Assembly (NCBI GenBank): GCA_016711485.1
Contig: JADJSX010000007.1
Coordinates: 305,787 to 369,786 of the forward strand
Direction of reading: 5' to 3'
Length of the DNA stretch: 64,000 nucleotides
Origin: Leptospiraceae bacterium
GTDB lineage: Bacteria; Spirochaetota; Leptospiria; Leptospirales; Leptospiraceae
Below the pieces are notes generated by a model. That model ran no database searches and was not told the origin of the DNA. It saw nothing but the letters and a program-made list of their open reading frames with translations. A program made the translations under genes and the position numbers. Shown here one piece after another: positions 6,741-13,875 of the stretch (position 1 is its first letter; each line of letters begins with the position of its first letter).

Positions 6741-8222
6741 ATGTCTTCAAAAAACGCACTAGTCATAGGGGTATCTGCCTACGAACATATCAGCCCGCTT
6801 ACCAATACTGTAAATGATGCCGAAGACATTGCTAAGACTTTGCGCAAACTAGGATTTGCTGTGATGCTAGAGACCAATCCCACATTGACTGAATTTGAAG
6901 ATGCTCTGGAAAATTTTGCAACCTCGATTCAATACAATAAAGATGTGGCTTTGTTTTATTATTCTGGGCATGGGATTCAAGTGGATGGGAAAAATTATCT
7001 GATTCCGAAAAATGCAGAGCTCGACCGAGAGACTAGAATTAAGAGACAAACCATCGACCTTGAGGAAGTCACACTAAAAGTTAGTGAGGCACGCAATGAG
7101 CTAAATATTTTTATACTCGATGCGTGTCGGGACAATCCATTCGCTGGAAAATTCCGCTCCGTAAATCGAGGTCTCGCCGAAATAAAGAAAATGCCACCAA
7201 GCACATACTTCGCGTATGCCGCAGCCGCAGGTCAAACTGCAAGTGATGGAATCGAAGGTGCGAGAAACGGAATCTTTACAGAATCTTTCTTAAAAGTTCT
7301 AGAAGAATATTCTTCTGAAGAAATAGATATGATATTTCGTAAAACCCGCTCTAGTGTTTTAAAGAAAACAAAGAATGTGCAAGAGCCTTGGACGAATCAT
7401 AATCTTTCGGAAAGACATTATTTGATTGAATCTATCGTAGAGACGCACGGCGGTGCGTCTACACAAGAACAAAAAATCCCGTCTACACCTATTGTTGAAA
7501 CGCCATTACCCACCGTAGGAATCGGTCGCGACCGCTCCGAAATTTTAAACGACCAACCGGTTAACAATACTAAAAAATGGAGAATAATCGCAGTTGCCGC
7601 AATTGTATTATCCGTTGTTGGCTGGTTTGGGTATCAGCAAATAGATTTAATGTCAAAAAAGAATACCTGTGAAAAAGAGGGTAGAGCTTGGAATGGAATA
7701 ATTTGTCACGAAAAGCCTGAGTCTACTGGAATATTAGAAATCAAGACAACTACAGAGCCAACCAAGTCGGCGACAAACACGGGTTTAACGCAAGAGCAAA
7801 AAGAACAAGCAAGCATCGCGGCGGAGAAACGAGCGCAAGAACTAGCCGCGAAGAAGCAATCCTGTGAGGATAACGGGGATACTTGGACGGGGAGTCGTTG
7901 TAAGAATAAAACAGTTACACCGAGTGGAGGAACAAAAGCAGTCGGTTTAACTTGGAGTGCTTACCAAGGTGCGATGAATTGGCACAACGCAAAATCGAAA
8001 TGTGCAGGTTTAGGAATGAGGTTACCAACGAAGGACGAGCTCGTAGCCTTGTACAAAAGCGGAGCAAGTTGGAGAAATGCAGGGTGTAGCGATGGAATTT
8101 GCGCGTACTGGTCATCAACAGAGTATTCCGCTGAGGGTGCGTACACTGTCTCTATGAACAGTGGCAGTGTCAGCAGCTACGGTAAGGATCACTCTTACTA
8201 TGACGTTAGGTGTGTCCGCTGA
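6741..8222 (+). CDS. DGR target: caspase-like protease, TM segment, C-type-lectin-like variable domain
   Basis: The 493-residue protein is the diversified target. Residues 1-235 form a caspase/metacaspase fold with catalytic His77 (YYSGHG) and Cys129 (LDACRDNPF). A basic stretch KKWR precedes a single hydrophobic segment at about 281-300. Two short cysteine repeats follow (C310-C322 and C375-C387, each of the form C-E-x2-G-x2-W-x-G-x2-C). Residues 400-493 resemble the lectin-fold domain used by DGR targets, with RLPTKDEL and YWSSTEYS motifs. Residues 462-493 are the variable repeat. The positive-inside rule puts the protease in the cytoplasm and the variable domain outside it. A variable ligand sensor coupled to a death protease is a plausible reading but not shown. 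No clear ribosome site is visible; a 6-bp stem (6715-6720 with 6736-6741) reaches the start codon. Confidence 0.9.
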   Translation: MSSKNALVIGVSAYEHISPLTNTVNDAEDIAKTLRKLGFAVMLETNPTLTEFEDALENFATSIQYNKDVALFYYSGHGIQVDGKNYLIPKNAELDRETRIKRQTIDLEEVTLKVSEARNELNIFILDACRDNPFAGKFRSVNRGLAEIKKMPPSTYFAYAAAAGQTASDGIEGARNGIFTESFLKVLEEYSSEEIDMIFRKTRSSVLKKTKNVQEPWTNHNLSERHYLIESIVETHGGASTQEQKIPSTPIVETPLPTVGIGRDRSEILNDQPVNNTKKWRIIAVAAIVLSVVGWFGYQQIDLMSKKNTCEKEGRAWNGIICHEKPESTGILEIKTTTEPTKSATNTGLTQEQKEQASIAAEKRAQELAAKKQSCEDNGDTWTGSRCKNKTVTPSGGTKAVGLTWSAYQGAMNWHNAKSKCAGLGMRLPTKDELVALYKSGASWRNAGCSDGICAYWSSTEYSAEGAYTVSMNSGSVSSYGKDHSYYDVRCVR

Positions 8223-8228
8223 CCATGG
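8123..8228 (+). repeat. DGR variable repeat (VR)
   Basis: This 106-bp segment aligns without gaps to 8830-8935. There are 18 mismatches, and all 18 are adenines in the downstream copy (8 to G, 5 to C, 5 to T). None of the 66 non-adenine positions differ. It spans the last 32 codons of the caspase gene and 6 bp beyond its stop. Of the 14 AAY codons in the template, 13 are changed here, encoding Gly, Thr, Ser, Tyr and His. This is the defining adenine-mutagenesis signature of a DGR. Confidence 0.97.
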
Positions 8229-8230
8229 CT

Positions 8231-8244
8231 TGATCATTCGATCA
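8231..8244. promoter_or_regulatory. Small hairpin just downstream of VR
   Basis: TGATC (8231-8235) and GATCA (8240-8244) form a 5-bp stem with a 4-base loop, beginning 3 bp after the end of the VR match. In the Bordetella phage DGR a hairpin at a similar position promotes retrohoming. The stem here is short and AT-rich, so a role is only suggested. Confidence 0.4.
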
Positions 8245-8260
8245 TTTGATTATTTTTCTT

Positions 8261-8317
8261 CTCATCGGCAATTAGTTTCAGCCGATGAGTTCCGCCGATA
8301 GGCGGATTGGTTTTTTT
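8261..8317 (+). terminator. Two adjacent hairpins after the target gene, second one terminator-like
   Basis: The first hairpin has 9-bp arms CTCATCGGC (8261-8269) and GCCGATGAG (8281-8289). The second has 6-bp arms TCCGCC (8291-8296) and GGCGGA (8301-8306) with a GATA loop, followed by TTGG and seven T residues. The second looks like a Rho-independent terminator that could separate target expression from avd-TR-RT expression. Confidence 0.6.
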
Positions 8318-8320
8318 AAT

Positions 8321-8689
8321 ATGGCACAGTACCAACATTTACCAATATACAAAGATGCAATGGATTTCATTATTTTGCTGGAGAACAGCTCGAATAAAAT
8401 GAGTAAACTCCATAAGTATGGAATAGGAGAGGAATTACGAAAAAAGTCGTATCAAGTTTTTTCCTTGATAATTCGTGCCAACTCGGTTCAATTGAAAAAA
8501 GATATCCTTGAAGAACTTCGAATCGTATTGGAAGAACTAAAACAATTTCTTTTCATTGCAAAAGAAATTCACGCACTTCCATCTTTTGGGGTTTACAAGG
8601 ATTTAATGCTAAAATTAGAATTGGTAAGCAAACAGAACGAAGGCTGGCTGAAAAGCCAGAAAATGAAATCAAATAGCCAGAATTCTTAA
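8321..8689 (+). CDS. avd: Avd-like DGR accessory protein
   Basis: I chose the ATG at 8321 because the upstream open codons run through the terminator-like hairpin. The 122-residue, lysine-rich, all-helical protein matches the four-helix-bundle Avd / S23-intervening-sequence family: helix 1 PIYKDAMDFIILLEN, helix 2 GIGEELRKKSYQVFSLIIRA, helix 3 with LEELRIVLEELKQFLFIAKE, and a C-terminal GWLKS. In known DGRs Avd forms a basic pentamer that binds the reverse transcriptase and template RNA and is needed for mutagenic cDNA synthesis. Its place between target and TR-RT is the canonical one. Confidence 0.9.
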   Translation: MAQYQHLPIYKDAMDFIILLENSSNKMSKLHKYGIGEELRKKSYQVFSLIIRANSVQLKKDILEELRIVLEELKQFLFIAKEIHALPSFGVYKDLMLKLELVSKQNEGWLKSQKMKSNSQNS

Positions 8690-8829
8690 TGGGATGATTT
8701 GATTAAGAAGTGTGCTAACATCCATGGTGCTCTTATTTCACCTGAATAAGGTATATTTTTCGGAACTGCTTTCTATTTTCGAATAACAGTAGTTCTATTC
8801 TGAATAAGAAAAAAGTGAATAGGAAAAAG

Positions 8830-8935
8830 GTATTCCGCTGAGAATGCGTACAATGTCAATATGAACAATGGCAATGTCAACAACAACAATAAGGATAACA
8901 ATAACAATGACGTTAGGTGTGTCCGCTGAACATGG
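8830..8935 (+). ncRNA. DGR template repeat (TR) within the template RNA
   Basis: This is the invariant copy of the VR. Translated in the VR frame it would encode a run rich in Asn from AAY codons (14 of them) and ends with the same stop. It has 40 adenines, 18 of which are altered in the VR. The 140 bp between the avd stop and TR (8690-8829) hold no open frame that I can support and probably form the 5' part of the template RNA. The last bases of TR contain the ATG of the reverse transcriptase. Confidence 0.95.
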
Positions 8936-10476
8936 AAATGATTTCTAGCATTACAAATCCTTTCTCCATCGAAAGGATTCATTCTTCCTACCTCAAATGC
9001 CGGAAAGGCAAAAAAAATTCCTATAACGCAATTCGTTTCCAAACGAATCTATTTTCCGAACTCCGAAACCTTTCGGAGTCTCTTCTAAAAAAAACTTACC
9101 AGCCTTCTCGTTCTATTTGTTTTTATTTTGAAAAACCAAAACTTCGTGAGGTAATCGCTGCCGATTTCAAAGATCGAGTTGTTCACCGGTTACTCGTGGA
9201 TATCCTCGAACCAGAGTATGAGAAATCTTTTATCAAAGATTCTTACGCTTGTAGAAAAGAGAAGGGAACACAAGCGGCAGTGAAACGTTTGAAAGAATTT
9301 ATATCATCTGGAACAAGAAAAGCGAAGGCTCCCTTGTATTATCTGCAACTCGATATCAAAGGATATTTTTTTGAAATCGACAAAGTCATTCTAATGAAAA
9401 TTCTTTCCAAAAAAGTAAAGGACGAAAATATCCTCTATCTTGCAAAAACAATTATAGAGCATGACCCAACTGAAAAATTTGTTTATAAAGGAAAAATTCC
9501 ACCAAGAGGAACATTGCCTCCACACAAAACTTTATTCCACCCAAATAAAAGAAAAGGACTTCCTATCGGAAATCTAACCAGTCAATTTTTTGCAAATCTC
9601 TATTTGAATGAATTAGATCAATTTGTAAAAAGAAATTTAGGCGTAAAATCCTATTTGCGCTATATGGATGATTTTATTTTACTTTCAGATTCTAAAGAAG
9701 AACTACTAGAGTTCAGAGAAAAGATTAAAAATTATTTGACGGATAATTTACAATTAACCCAAAAAGAATCTGACAAAGAACCAATCAGCATATACAAAGG
9801 AATCGACTTCTTGGGTTATTTCATAAAACCAAGATATACATTAATACGAAGACGCGTAGTGGCTAATATGAAAAAGGCTCTCAAAGAATCCCTTCCTCCC
9901 AAACCAAGAATTAAAAACGAAATCCAGCATATTAATTTCTTTCCTGACTTTGGAAGTTGGAAACGATTGCAAGCTAGAGTCAATTCTTATTTGGGTCATT
10001 TCAAATATGCGAATACAGCTAAATTAATTGAAAATATAAAAAAATGCATTCGACCTTTTTATCCTTTCTTACAAATTAAAAACGGTTCTCTCCAAATATT
10101 TCCCAAACGACCGGATAGATTTCGAACATTACATTCTCAGATTTATGCATTCCGTAGACTGACTCCCAGCACTGTTTTAATTGTGGAGACAGGAAGATTT
10201 TTCAATGTTTACAATCTCAGTCAATTCGATCTTAGTCTCCTACTAAACCAGAAATGGCTTCGACGAAAATACAATCGAGCAATGAATGAAAAGGACAGTC
10301 GTCGGCAAATCATAAAACACATTGGTGTTCATTATAAATATCTCAATAAATTGATTCGATTTTTACAGATTAATTTTTTTACTGGTATAATTTTGAAACA
10401 AATGCAAAAAATGAAGGAATCGATTTTATTACGATCTGTTGTGTATAGGTGGGGTTTTCTTTTTAGTGCGTTTTAG
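8932..10476 (+). CDS. DGR reverse transcriptase with C-terminal extension
   Basis: The start was set at the ATG at 8932 (MEMISSITNPF), giving 514 residues. RT landmarks: first catalytic Asp141 (YLQLDIKGYF), the DGR-specific IGNLTSQ at 212-218 in place of the QGxxxSP of other RTs, and YMDD at 244-247. The thumb-like segment RVNSYLGHFKYANTAKLIE (349-367) is typical of DGR and group II RTs. Residues about 395-514 extend beyond the usual DGR RT; FRTLHSQIYAF then STVLIVETGRFFNVY resemble the N-terminal domain of MutS, which is known as a separate DGR accessory (MSL). That fusion is an inference. The gene copies TR RNA with errors at adenines to rewrite the caspase VR. Confidence 0.95.
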   Translation: MEMISSITNPFSIERIHSSYLKCRKGKKNSYNAIRFQTNLFSELRNLSESLLKKTYQPSRSICFYFEKPKLREVIAADFKDRVVHRLLVDILEPEYEKSFIKDSYACRKEKGTQAAVKRLKEFISSGTRKAKAPLYYLQLDIKGYFFEIDKVILMKILSKKVKDENILYLAKTIIEHDPTEKFVYKGKIPPRGTLPPHKTLFHPNKRKGLPIGNLTSQFFANLYLNELDQFVKRNLGVKSYLRYMDDFILLSDSKEELLEFREKIKNYLTDNLQLTQKESDKEPISIYKGIDFLGYFIKPRYTLIRRRVVANMKKALKESLPPKPRIKNEIQHINFFPDFGSWKRLQARVNSYLGHFKYANTAKLIENIKKCIRPFYPFLQIKNGSLQIFPKRPDRFRTLHSQIYAFRRLTPSTVLIVETGRFFNVYNLSQFDLSLLLNQKWLRRKYNRAMNEKDSRRQIIKHIGVHYKYLNKLIRFLQINFFTGIILKQMQKMKESILLRSVVYRWGFLFSAF

Positions 10477-10483
10477 ATATATC

Positions 10484-10767
10484 GCATCTCGATACAATTT
10501 TCGCAACTGGTTAATGAGAGTTTGTCTATATCGTATCACTTACGAAAATCACACATTCGACAAGCTCACCACACCGCTCGGCGACCGGATTTTATCGTGT
10601 AGGTTTAATTTTTAGTATTGTAGTGATAAGGTTTACTTCTTACGAGAAATAGTAAAAGTGAAACAACACTAAAAAATTCGGTCGCTGAGTGATTTTCGCT
10701 GACAAACACTAAGAATCTGCCAAAGGCAGATTTTTTTTACCAAGTCGCGAAAATTGTATCGAAGCGC
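10484..10767. repeat. ~284-bp repeat with inverted ends, right copy (family copy A')
   Basis: Ends GCATCTCGATACAATTTTCG (10484-10503) and GCGAAAATTGTATCGAAGCG (10747-10766) are near-perfect inverted repeats. It lies 8 bp after the RT stop, in the same orientation as the copy at 5397-5671. The two copies bracket about 4.8 kb with the hypothetical pair, caspase, avd, TR and RT. The 319-bp gap between RT and the next gene is almost wholly this element. Confidence 0.8.
10714..10738 (+). terminator. Terminator-like hairpin inside the right repeat
   Basis: AATCTGCC (10714-10721) and GGCAGATT (10725-10732) form an 8-bp stem with an AAA loop, followed by a T run to 10738. It would terminate transcription coming from the reverse transcriptase. 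The left copy carries a similar stem (ACCTGCC/GGCAGAT) with a weaker T run. Confidence 0.65.
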
Positions 10768-10795
10768 CTGCTTAATCTAAAAAGCTCCGCAAATA

Positions 10796-11131
10796 ATGCT
10801 ATTCAAATATATAGTAATATTTATTTTAGTCATCATGGCAAAAATCAATAAGATAAAGCCTGATAATCAGGCGGATGGAGATCATACTACATTCTTAGAA
10901 GATTTGATAGGAAGGATTCTAAAGTATGCGACGTATGTGAAAAATAAGCTAAATCCAAAGGGTTTCGATGAAATAAAAAGAGTTGATTTGTATGGCGGCA
11001 CTCATTTTAATAAAGTTACAGAGGAACATATTGCAACGCCCCATGTTCACGAAAGCAATATTCCAGGAGAGATAAGAAATGCAAACGATAACGAAATCCC
11101 CAGAAGAAACAAAAGACTCGATTCTGAATAA
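10796..11131 (+). CDS. Orphan polymorphic-toxin C-terminal domain
   Basis: The 111-residue product has a short hydrophobic N-terminus, then a domain with GGTHFN, TPHVHE, PGEIRNAND and EIPR motifs. These resemble the C-terminal domains of polymorphic toxins (type 24-like by memory of the family). No delivery domain, RHS repeat or secretion signal precedes it. A start at 10835 (MAKINKI) is equally possible. The following gene is an Imm53-type immunity protein, which supports the toxin reading. It begins about 30 bp after the right repeat copy, so it may be a displaced toxin tip left by recombination. Confidence 0.55.
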   Translation: MLFKYIVIFILVIMAKINKIKPDNQADGDHTTFLEDLIGRILKYATYVKNKLNPKGFDEIKRVDLYGGTHFNKVTEEHIATPHVHESNIPGEIRNANDNEIPRRNKRLDSE

Positions 11132-11414
11132 TACAGAGTGGCTTTCTAGTTGGTACCAAAAGGAATGCAACGGGGACTGGGAGCATACTTATGGAATTTC
11201 TATTCAAACTCTCGACAATCCAGGTTGGAGTGTTCAAATTGATTTACATGATACTAGTTTAGAGAATTTAGAAATCCTTCCAGATGCAAAACAAATTTCC
11301 GATTCAGATTGGTATGTAATTAAAATCAAAGACAAAAAATTTATAGCCGTCGGCGATTCTACTAAGCTAGATTTTCTAATTGGAAAATTCCGCGAACTTG
11401 TAGTGCAATCTTAG
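11079..11414 (+). CDS. Imm53-family immunity protein
   Basis: The 111-residue protein has the features of immunity protein 53: WLSSWYQKECNGDWEHTYGI, TLDNPGWSVQIDL, then a DSDWYVIKIKD segment and a short C-terminal helix. A good GGAGAG ribosome site precedes its ATG. It overlaps the end of the toxin-domain gene by 53 bp in another frame, a coupling common for toxin-immunity pairs. Imm53 proteins neutralise nuclease-type polymorphic toxins by direct binding. The family match is strong; the toxin's exact class is not. Confidence 0.82.
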   Translation: MQTITKSPEETKDSILNNTEWLSSWYQKECNGDWEHTYGISIQTLDNPGWSVQIDLHDTSLENLEILPDAKQISDSDWYVIKIKDKKFIAVGDSTKLDFLIGKFRELVVQS

Positions 11415-11417
11415 ATT

Positions 11418-11487
11418 GTATTTGTCGGCACCTCGATACGACTGCGGCTAATAGAAGGTACCTACCGTAATCGCTAGGTGACAGGTT
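11418..11487. repeat. Partial copy of the dispersed repeat family (copy E)
   Basis: TTTGTCGGCACCTCGATAC matches the outer end of copy A (5396-5414) with only two differences, then continues to GTAATCGCTAGGTGACAGG near 11485. It fills the gap between the convergent imm53 and fliL-like genes. Only one end is clearly recognisable. Confidence 0.5.
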
Positions 11488-11488
11488 T

Positions 11489-11944
11489 TTATTTAGCACT
11501 AAACTCACTAATATATACTTCTATTACTTTTTCACTTTTAAGAATATGATTTGCATGAGCTTTAATTTCTTCTTCTAATTCCATTTGACTTACAGTTGTT
11601 TTCAACTCGTTTATTTTCTTTTTAGAAACAATTAAATTAATAATATTCTCAAATTGAGGACGTCTTGCCGTCAATTCATCCTTCAATGCTGATTGATTTT
11701 TTTCAATGCCAAAGGAAAGATTGAATTTGATGTAATGAGTTTTATCATCATCTGCAGTAACAATATTAAATTTTGTCGGAAAATTGAAACGCTCAAGAGC
11801 AGATTGTTTCTTATCTTTTTTGTGTGTCTCTTCTATACTGGTGGCTACTTTTTTGGCAGTTTGTATAGAAGTATAAAAAAAGAAAAGGATGATGATAAGA
11901 ATTATTCCGAATAATAACCCAATAATTTTTAGAAACAATGCCAT
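11489..11944 (-). CDS. FliL-family protein
   Basis: The 151-residue protein has one N-terminal membrane helix (residues 5-25), a charged linker, and a FliL-like domain. That domain begins with a strand ending HYIKFNLSFGIE, then has RRPQFENIINLIVSKK and ends KVIEVYISEFSAK. These are the regular FliL landmarks (linear sequence, 'ii..l.sk' helix and C-terminal VyixeF). FliL proteins sit at the flagellar motor or act as stator-like scaffolds. No other flagellar gene is near, so it may be a paralogue. Transcribed alone on the reverse strand. Confidence 0.72.
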   Translation of the reverse strand: MALFLKIIGLLFGIILIIILFFFYTSIQTAKKVATSIEETHKKDKKQSALERFNFPTKFNIVTADDDKTHYIKFNLSFGIEKNQSALKDELTARRPQFENIINLIVSKKKINELKTTVSQMELEEEIKAHANHILKSEKVIEVYISEFSAK

Positions 11945-12099
11945 ATTTTTTTCTCCAATTGAGATTTTTATTTCTTATATATGAACTTAACACTGAAAAA
12001 AGTAAAGGCATATTTTTAAATTTTTTCTTTTTGGTGCTGTTTAAATAAACCAGAATTCAAATCACATAATGGAAAATATTCTTGCCAAAATATAGTATA

Positions 12100-12447
12100 A
12101 TGGCAAACTTAGTATCCATTATGAATTCAAAAAACCTACCTGTCCTAAATCGAATTCTCGCGGGTCTTGGAGAAAATATCCGTCTTGCTAGGCTCAGGCG
12201 GAGGTTTTCTGCGAGTTTGGTTTCTGAGAGGGCAGGAATTTCTCGTCCGACTCTTCGTGCAATTGAGCGTGGGGATTCGGGGGTTTCGATTGGTGCGTAT
12301 GCAAATGTTTTATTCAGTTTAGGTATGGAAAAAGACCTCGCACTCATTGCGGCTAACGATAGTCTGGGAAGAAAATTACAGGATACAAAATTACTCGTAA
12401 AGAAAAGAGCACCCAAAAAGAAAAAGGAGACTTCTCTTGCAGAATAG
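12100..12447 (+). CDS. hipB: HipB-type XRE-family antitoxin/repressor
   Basis: The protein (about 115 residues from the ATG at 12100) carries a Cro/CI-type helix-turn-helix: LGENIRLARLRRRFSASLVS, ERAGISRPTLRAIERGD. A basic tail KKRAPKKKKE follows. HipB binds operator DNA and the HipA kinase. A TTG at 12082 and an ATG at 12121 are alternative starts; a TATAAT at 12096-12101 overlaps the chosen ATG, so the ATG at 12121 would be the true start if that is the promoter. Its last codons overlap the hipA start in another frame. Confidence 0.82.
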   Translation: MANLVSIMNSKNLPVLNRILAGLGENIRLARLRRRFSASLVSERAGISRPTLRAIERGDSGVSIGAYANVLFSLGMEKDLALIAANDSLGRKLQDTKLLVKKRAPKKKKETSLAE

Positions 12448-13705
12448 ACAAATTCATGTTTATGCAGATTGGGCAAATATGGATAAGCCGCATTTACTTG
12501 GAATGCTCAATTGTATCCCCGGAAGAGGGGAAGAAATATTTTCCTTTGAGTATTCTTCCGCTTGGTTAGAAAGTGGATTTAGTCAGCTGCTAGATCCATC
12601 TTTGCAACTTTACAAGGGCGCGCACTATGCTCCTGAATCACAGATTAACTTTGGTATGTTTCTAGATTCATCGCCAGATAGATGGGGGAGACTCTTGATT
12701 CGCCGCAGAGAAGCGGAATTGGCAAGGACAGAAAAACGATCTCTACGAAAATTAAAAGAATCCGATTATCTATTAGGAGTCTTCGACTTACATAGGCATG
12801 GTGGACTTCGTTTTAAATTGGAGGACAAGGGAGATTTCTTGGATAACCAGAAAGATTTTGCAACTCCACCCTGGACAAGTCTTCGTGAATTAGAACATGC
12901 CAGTTTACAATTAGAAAAAGAAGGAATCGAGAAATCTCCACAATATGGGAAATGGTTACGCCTTCTTATCAATCCAGGAACATCACTCGGAGGTGCGAGA
13001 CCCAAGGCGAGTGTAGTAGATAAAAATGAAGATCTCTGGATTGCAAAATTTCCAAGTCGTATGGATACGGAAAACAAAGGAGGCTGGGAAGCAGTTAGCT
13101 ATAAACTGGCAACGTTATGCGGTATAAAGACTGCTCCTTTTAAAGCGCAAATTTTTTCAGGTAAACATCATACATTTCTCACTAAGAGATTTGATAGAGC
13201 GGCTAAAGGAAAACGCATTCATTTTGCTTCGGCAATGACCATGTTACAAAAGAAAGATGGAGATGATGCGAGTAGTGGCGTAAGTTATCTAGAGATTGTA
13301 GAATTTTTAATTCGATTTGGAGCAAAACCGAAAGAGGACTTGGAGGAACTTTGGAAACGAATTGTATTTTTTATTTGTATTTCGAATACTGATGACCATC
13401 TTAGAAATCATGGATTTTTACTCACCTCGCAAGGTTGGATACTTTCCCCTTGTTATGATATGAATCCATCGGATACCGGCGACGGACTGAAATTAAATAT
13501 TTCAGAAGATGACAATTCGCAAACTCTCGATTTGGCGCTGGAAGTAGCACCGCATTTTAGATTGTCGCAAGACAAAGCAAAGAAACTCACAAAAGAAATT
13601 TGCAAACAAGTAAAAAAATGGAAACAAATCGCAAAAGAATTTAAAATTAATTCGAGTGAACAAAATCGGATGTCTATCGCTTTTCGAGTTGCTGGCGAGA
13701 ACTAA
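12437..13705 (+). CDS. hipA: HipA-type serine/threonine kinase toxin
   Basis: The 422-residue protein is full length for HipA. It starts with TTG at 12437 preceded by AAGGAGA at a good distance. An N-terminal HipA_N-like region is followed by the phosphate loop NPGTSLGGARPKAS (about 177-190), an IAKFPSR strand with the ATP-binding Lys, the catalytic SNTDDHLRNHGF (315-326) and the metal-binding YDMNPS. In other bacteria HipA phosphorylates glutamyl-tRNA synthetase and induces dormancy. The overlapping hipB gene supplies the antitoxin. All catalytic motifs are present, so the kinase is likely active. Confidence 0.92.
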   Translation: MQNRQIHVYADWANMDKPHLLGMLNCIPGRGEEIFSFEYSSAWLESGFSQLLDPSLQLYKGAHYAPESQINFGMFLDSSPDRWGRLLIRRREAELARTEKRSLRKLKESDYLLGVFDLHRHGGLRFKLEDKGDFLDNQKDFATPPWTSLRELEHASLQLEKEGIEKSPQYGKWLRLLINPGTSLGGARPKASVVDKNEDLWIAKFPSRMDTENKGGWEAVSYKLATLCGIKTAPFKAQIFSGKHHTFLTKRFDRAAKGKRIHFASAMTMLQKKDGDDASSGVSYLEIVEFLIRFGAKPKEDLEELWKRIVFFICISNTDDHLRNHGFLLTSQGWILSPCYDMNPSDTGDGLKLNISEDDNSQTLDLALEVAPHFRLSQDKAKKLTKEICKQVKKWKQIAKEFKINSSEQNRMSIAFRVAGEN

Positions 13706-13862
13706 AAAATTCGGTCGTCGAGTGGTCTGGTGGATACCAGTTTCCAAACGTATGCATCGAACCATGAAACTTATTGCAATAGTCACCGAGTAAAATCCGC
13801 TATCATCAATAGAGTTAAAAGTATACCCTAAACGAACCGGATTTTGTATCGAAGTGTCATTA
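13703..13862. repeat. Diverged copy of the dispersed repeat family (copy D)
   Basis: ACTAAAAAATTCGGTCGTCG near the hipA stop matches the internal segment of copies A and A', and CCGGATTTTGTATCGAAGTG (13836-13855) resembles their right half. The middle is diverged. It lies between convergent hipA and the SRPBCC gene. Confidence 0.5.
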
Positions 13863-13875
13863 ATTCGACAGGTTA

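Noticed and set aside
8830..8935. The TR as a duplicated gene end or pseudogene of the caspase
   Set aside because: Decay would hit all bases. Here all 18 differences are at adenines of this copy and it lies beside an RT with DGR motifs, so it is the template.
8773..9042. Reverse-strand open frame across TR
   Set aside because: It is the complement of the AAY-rich template and the RT start; composition is a by-product of the TR and no ribosome site is present.
8932..10476. Reverse transcriptase as a group II intron or retron RT
   Set aside because: IGNLTSQ replaces the QGxxxSP motif, an avd gene and a TR/VR pair are present, and no intron domain V or retron msr/msd structure was seen.
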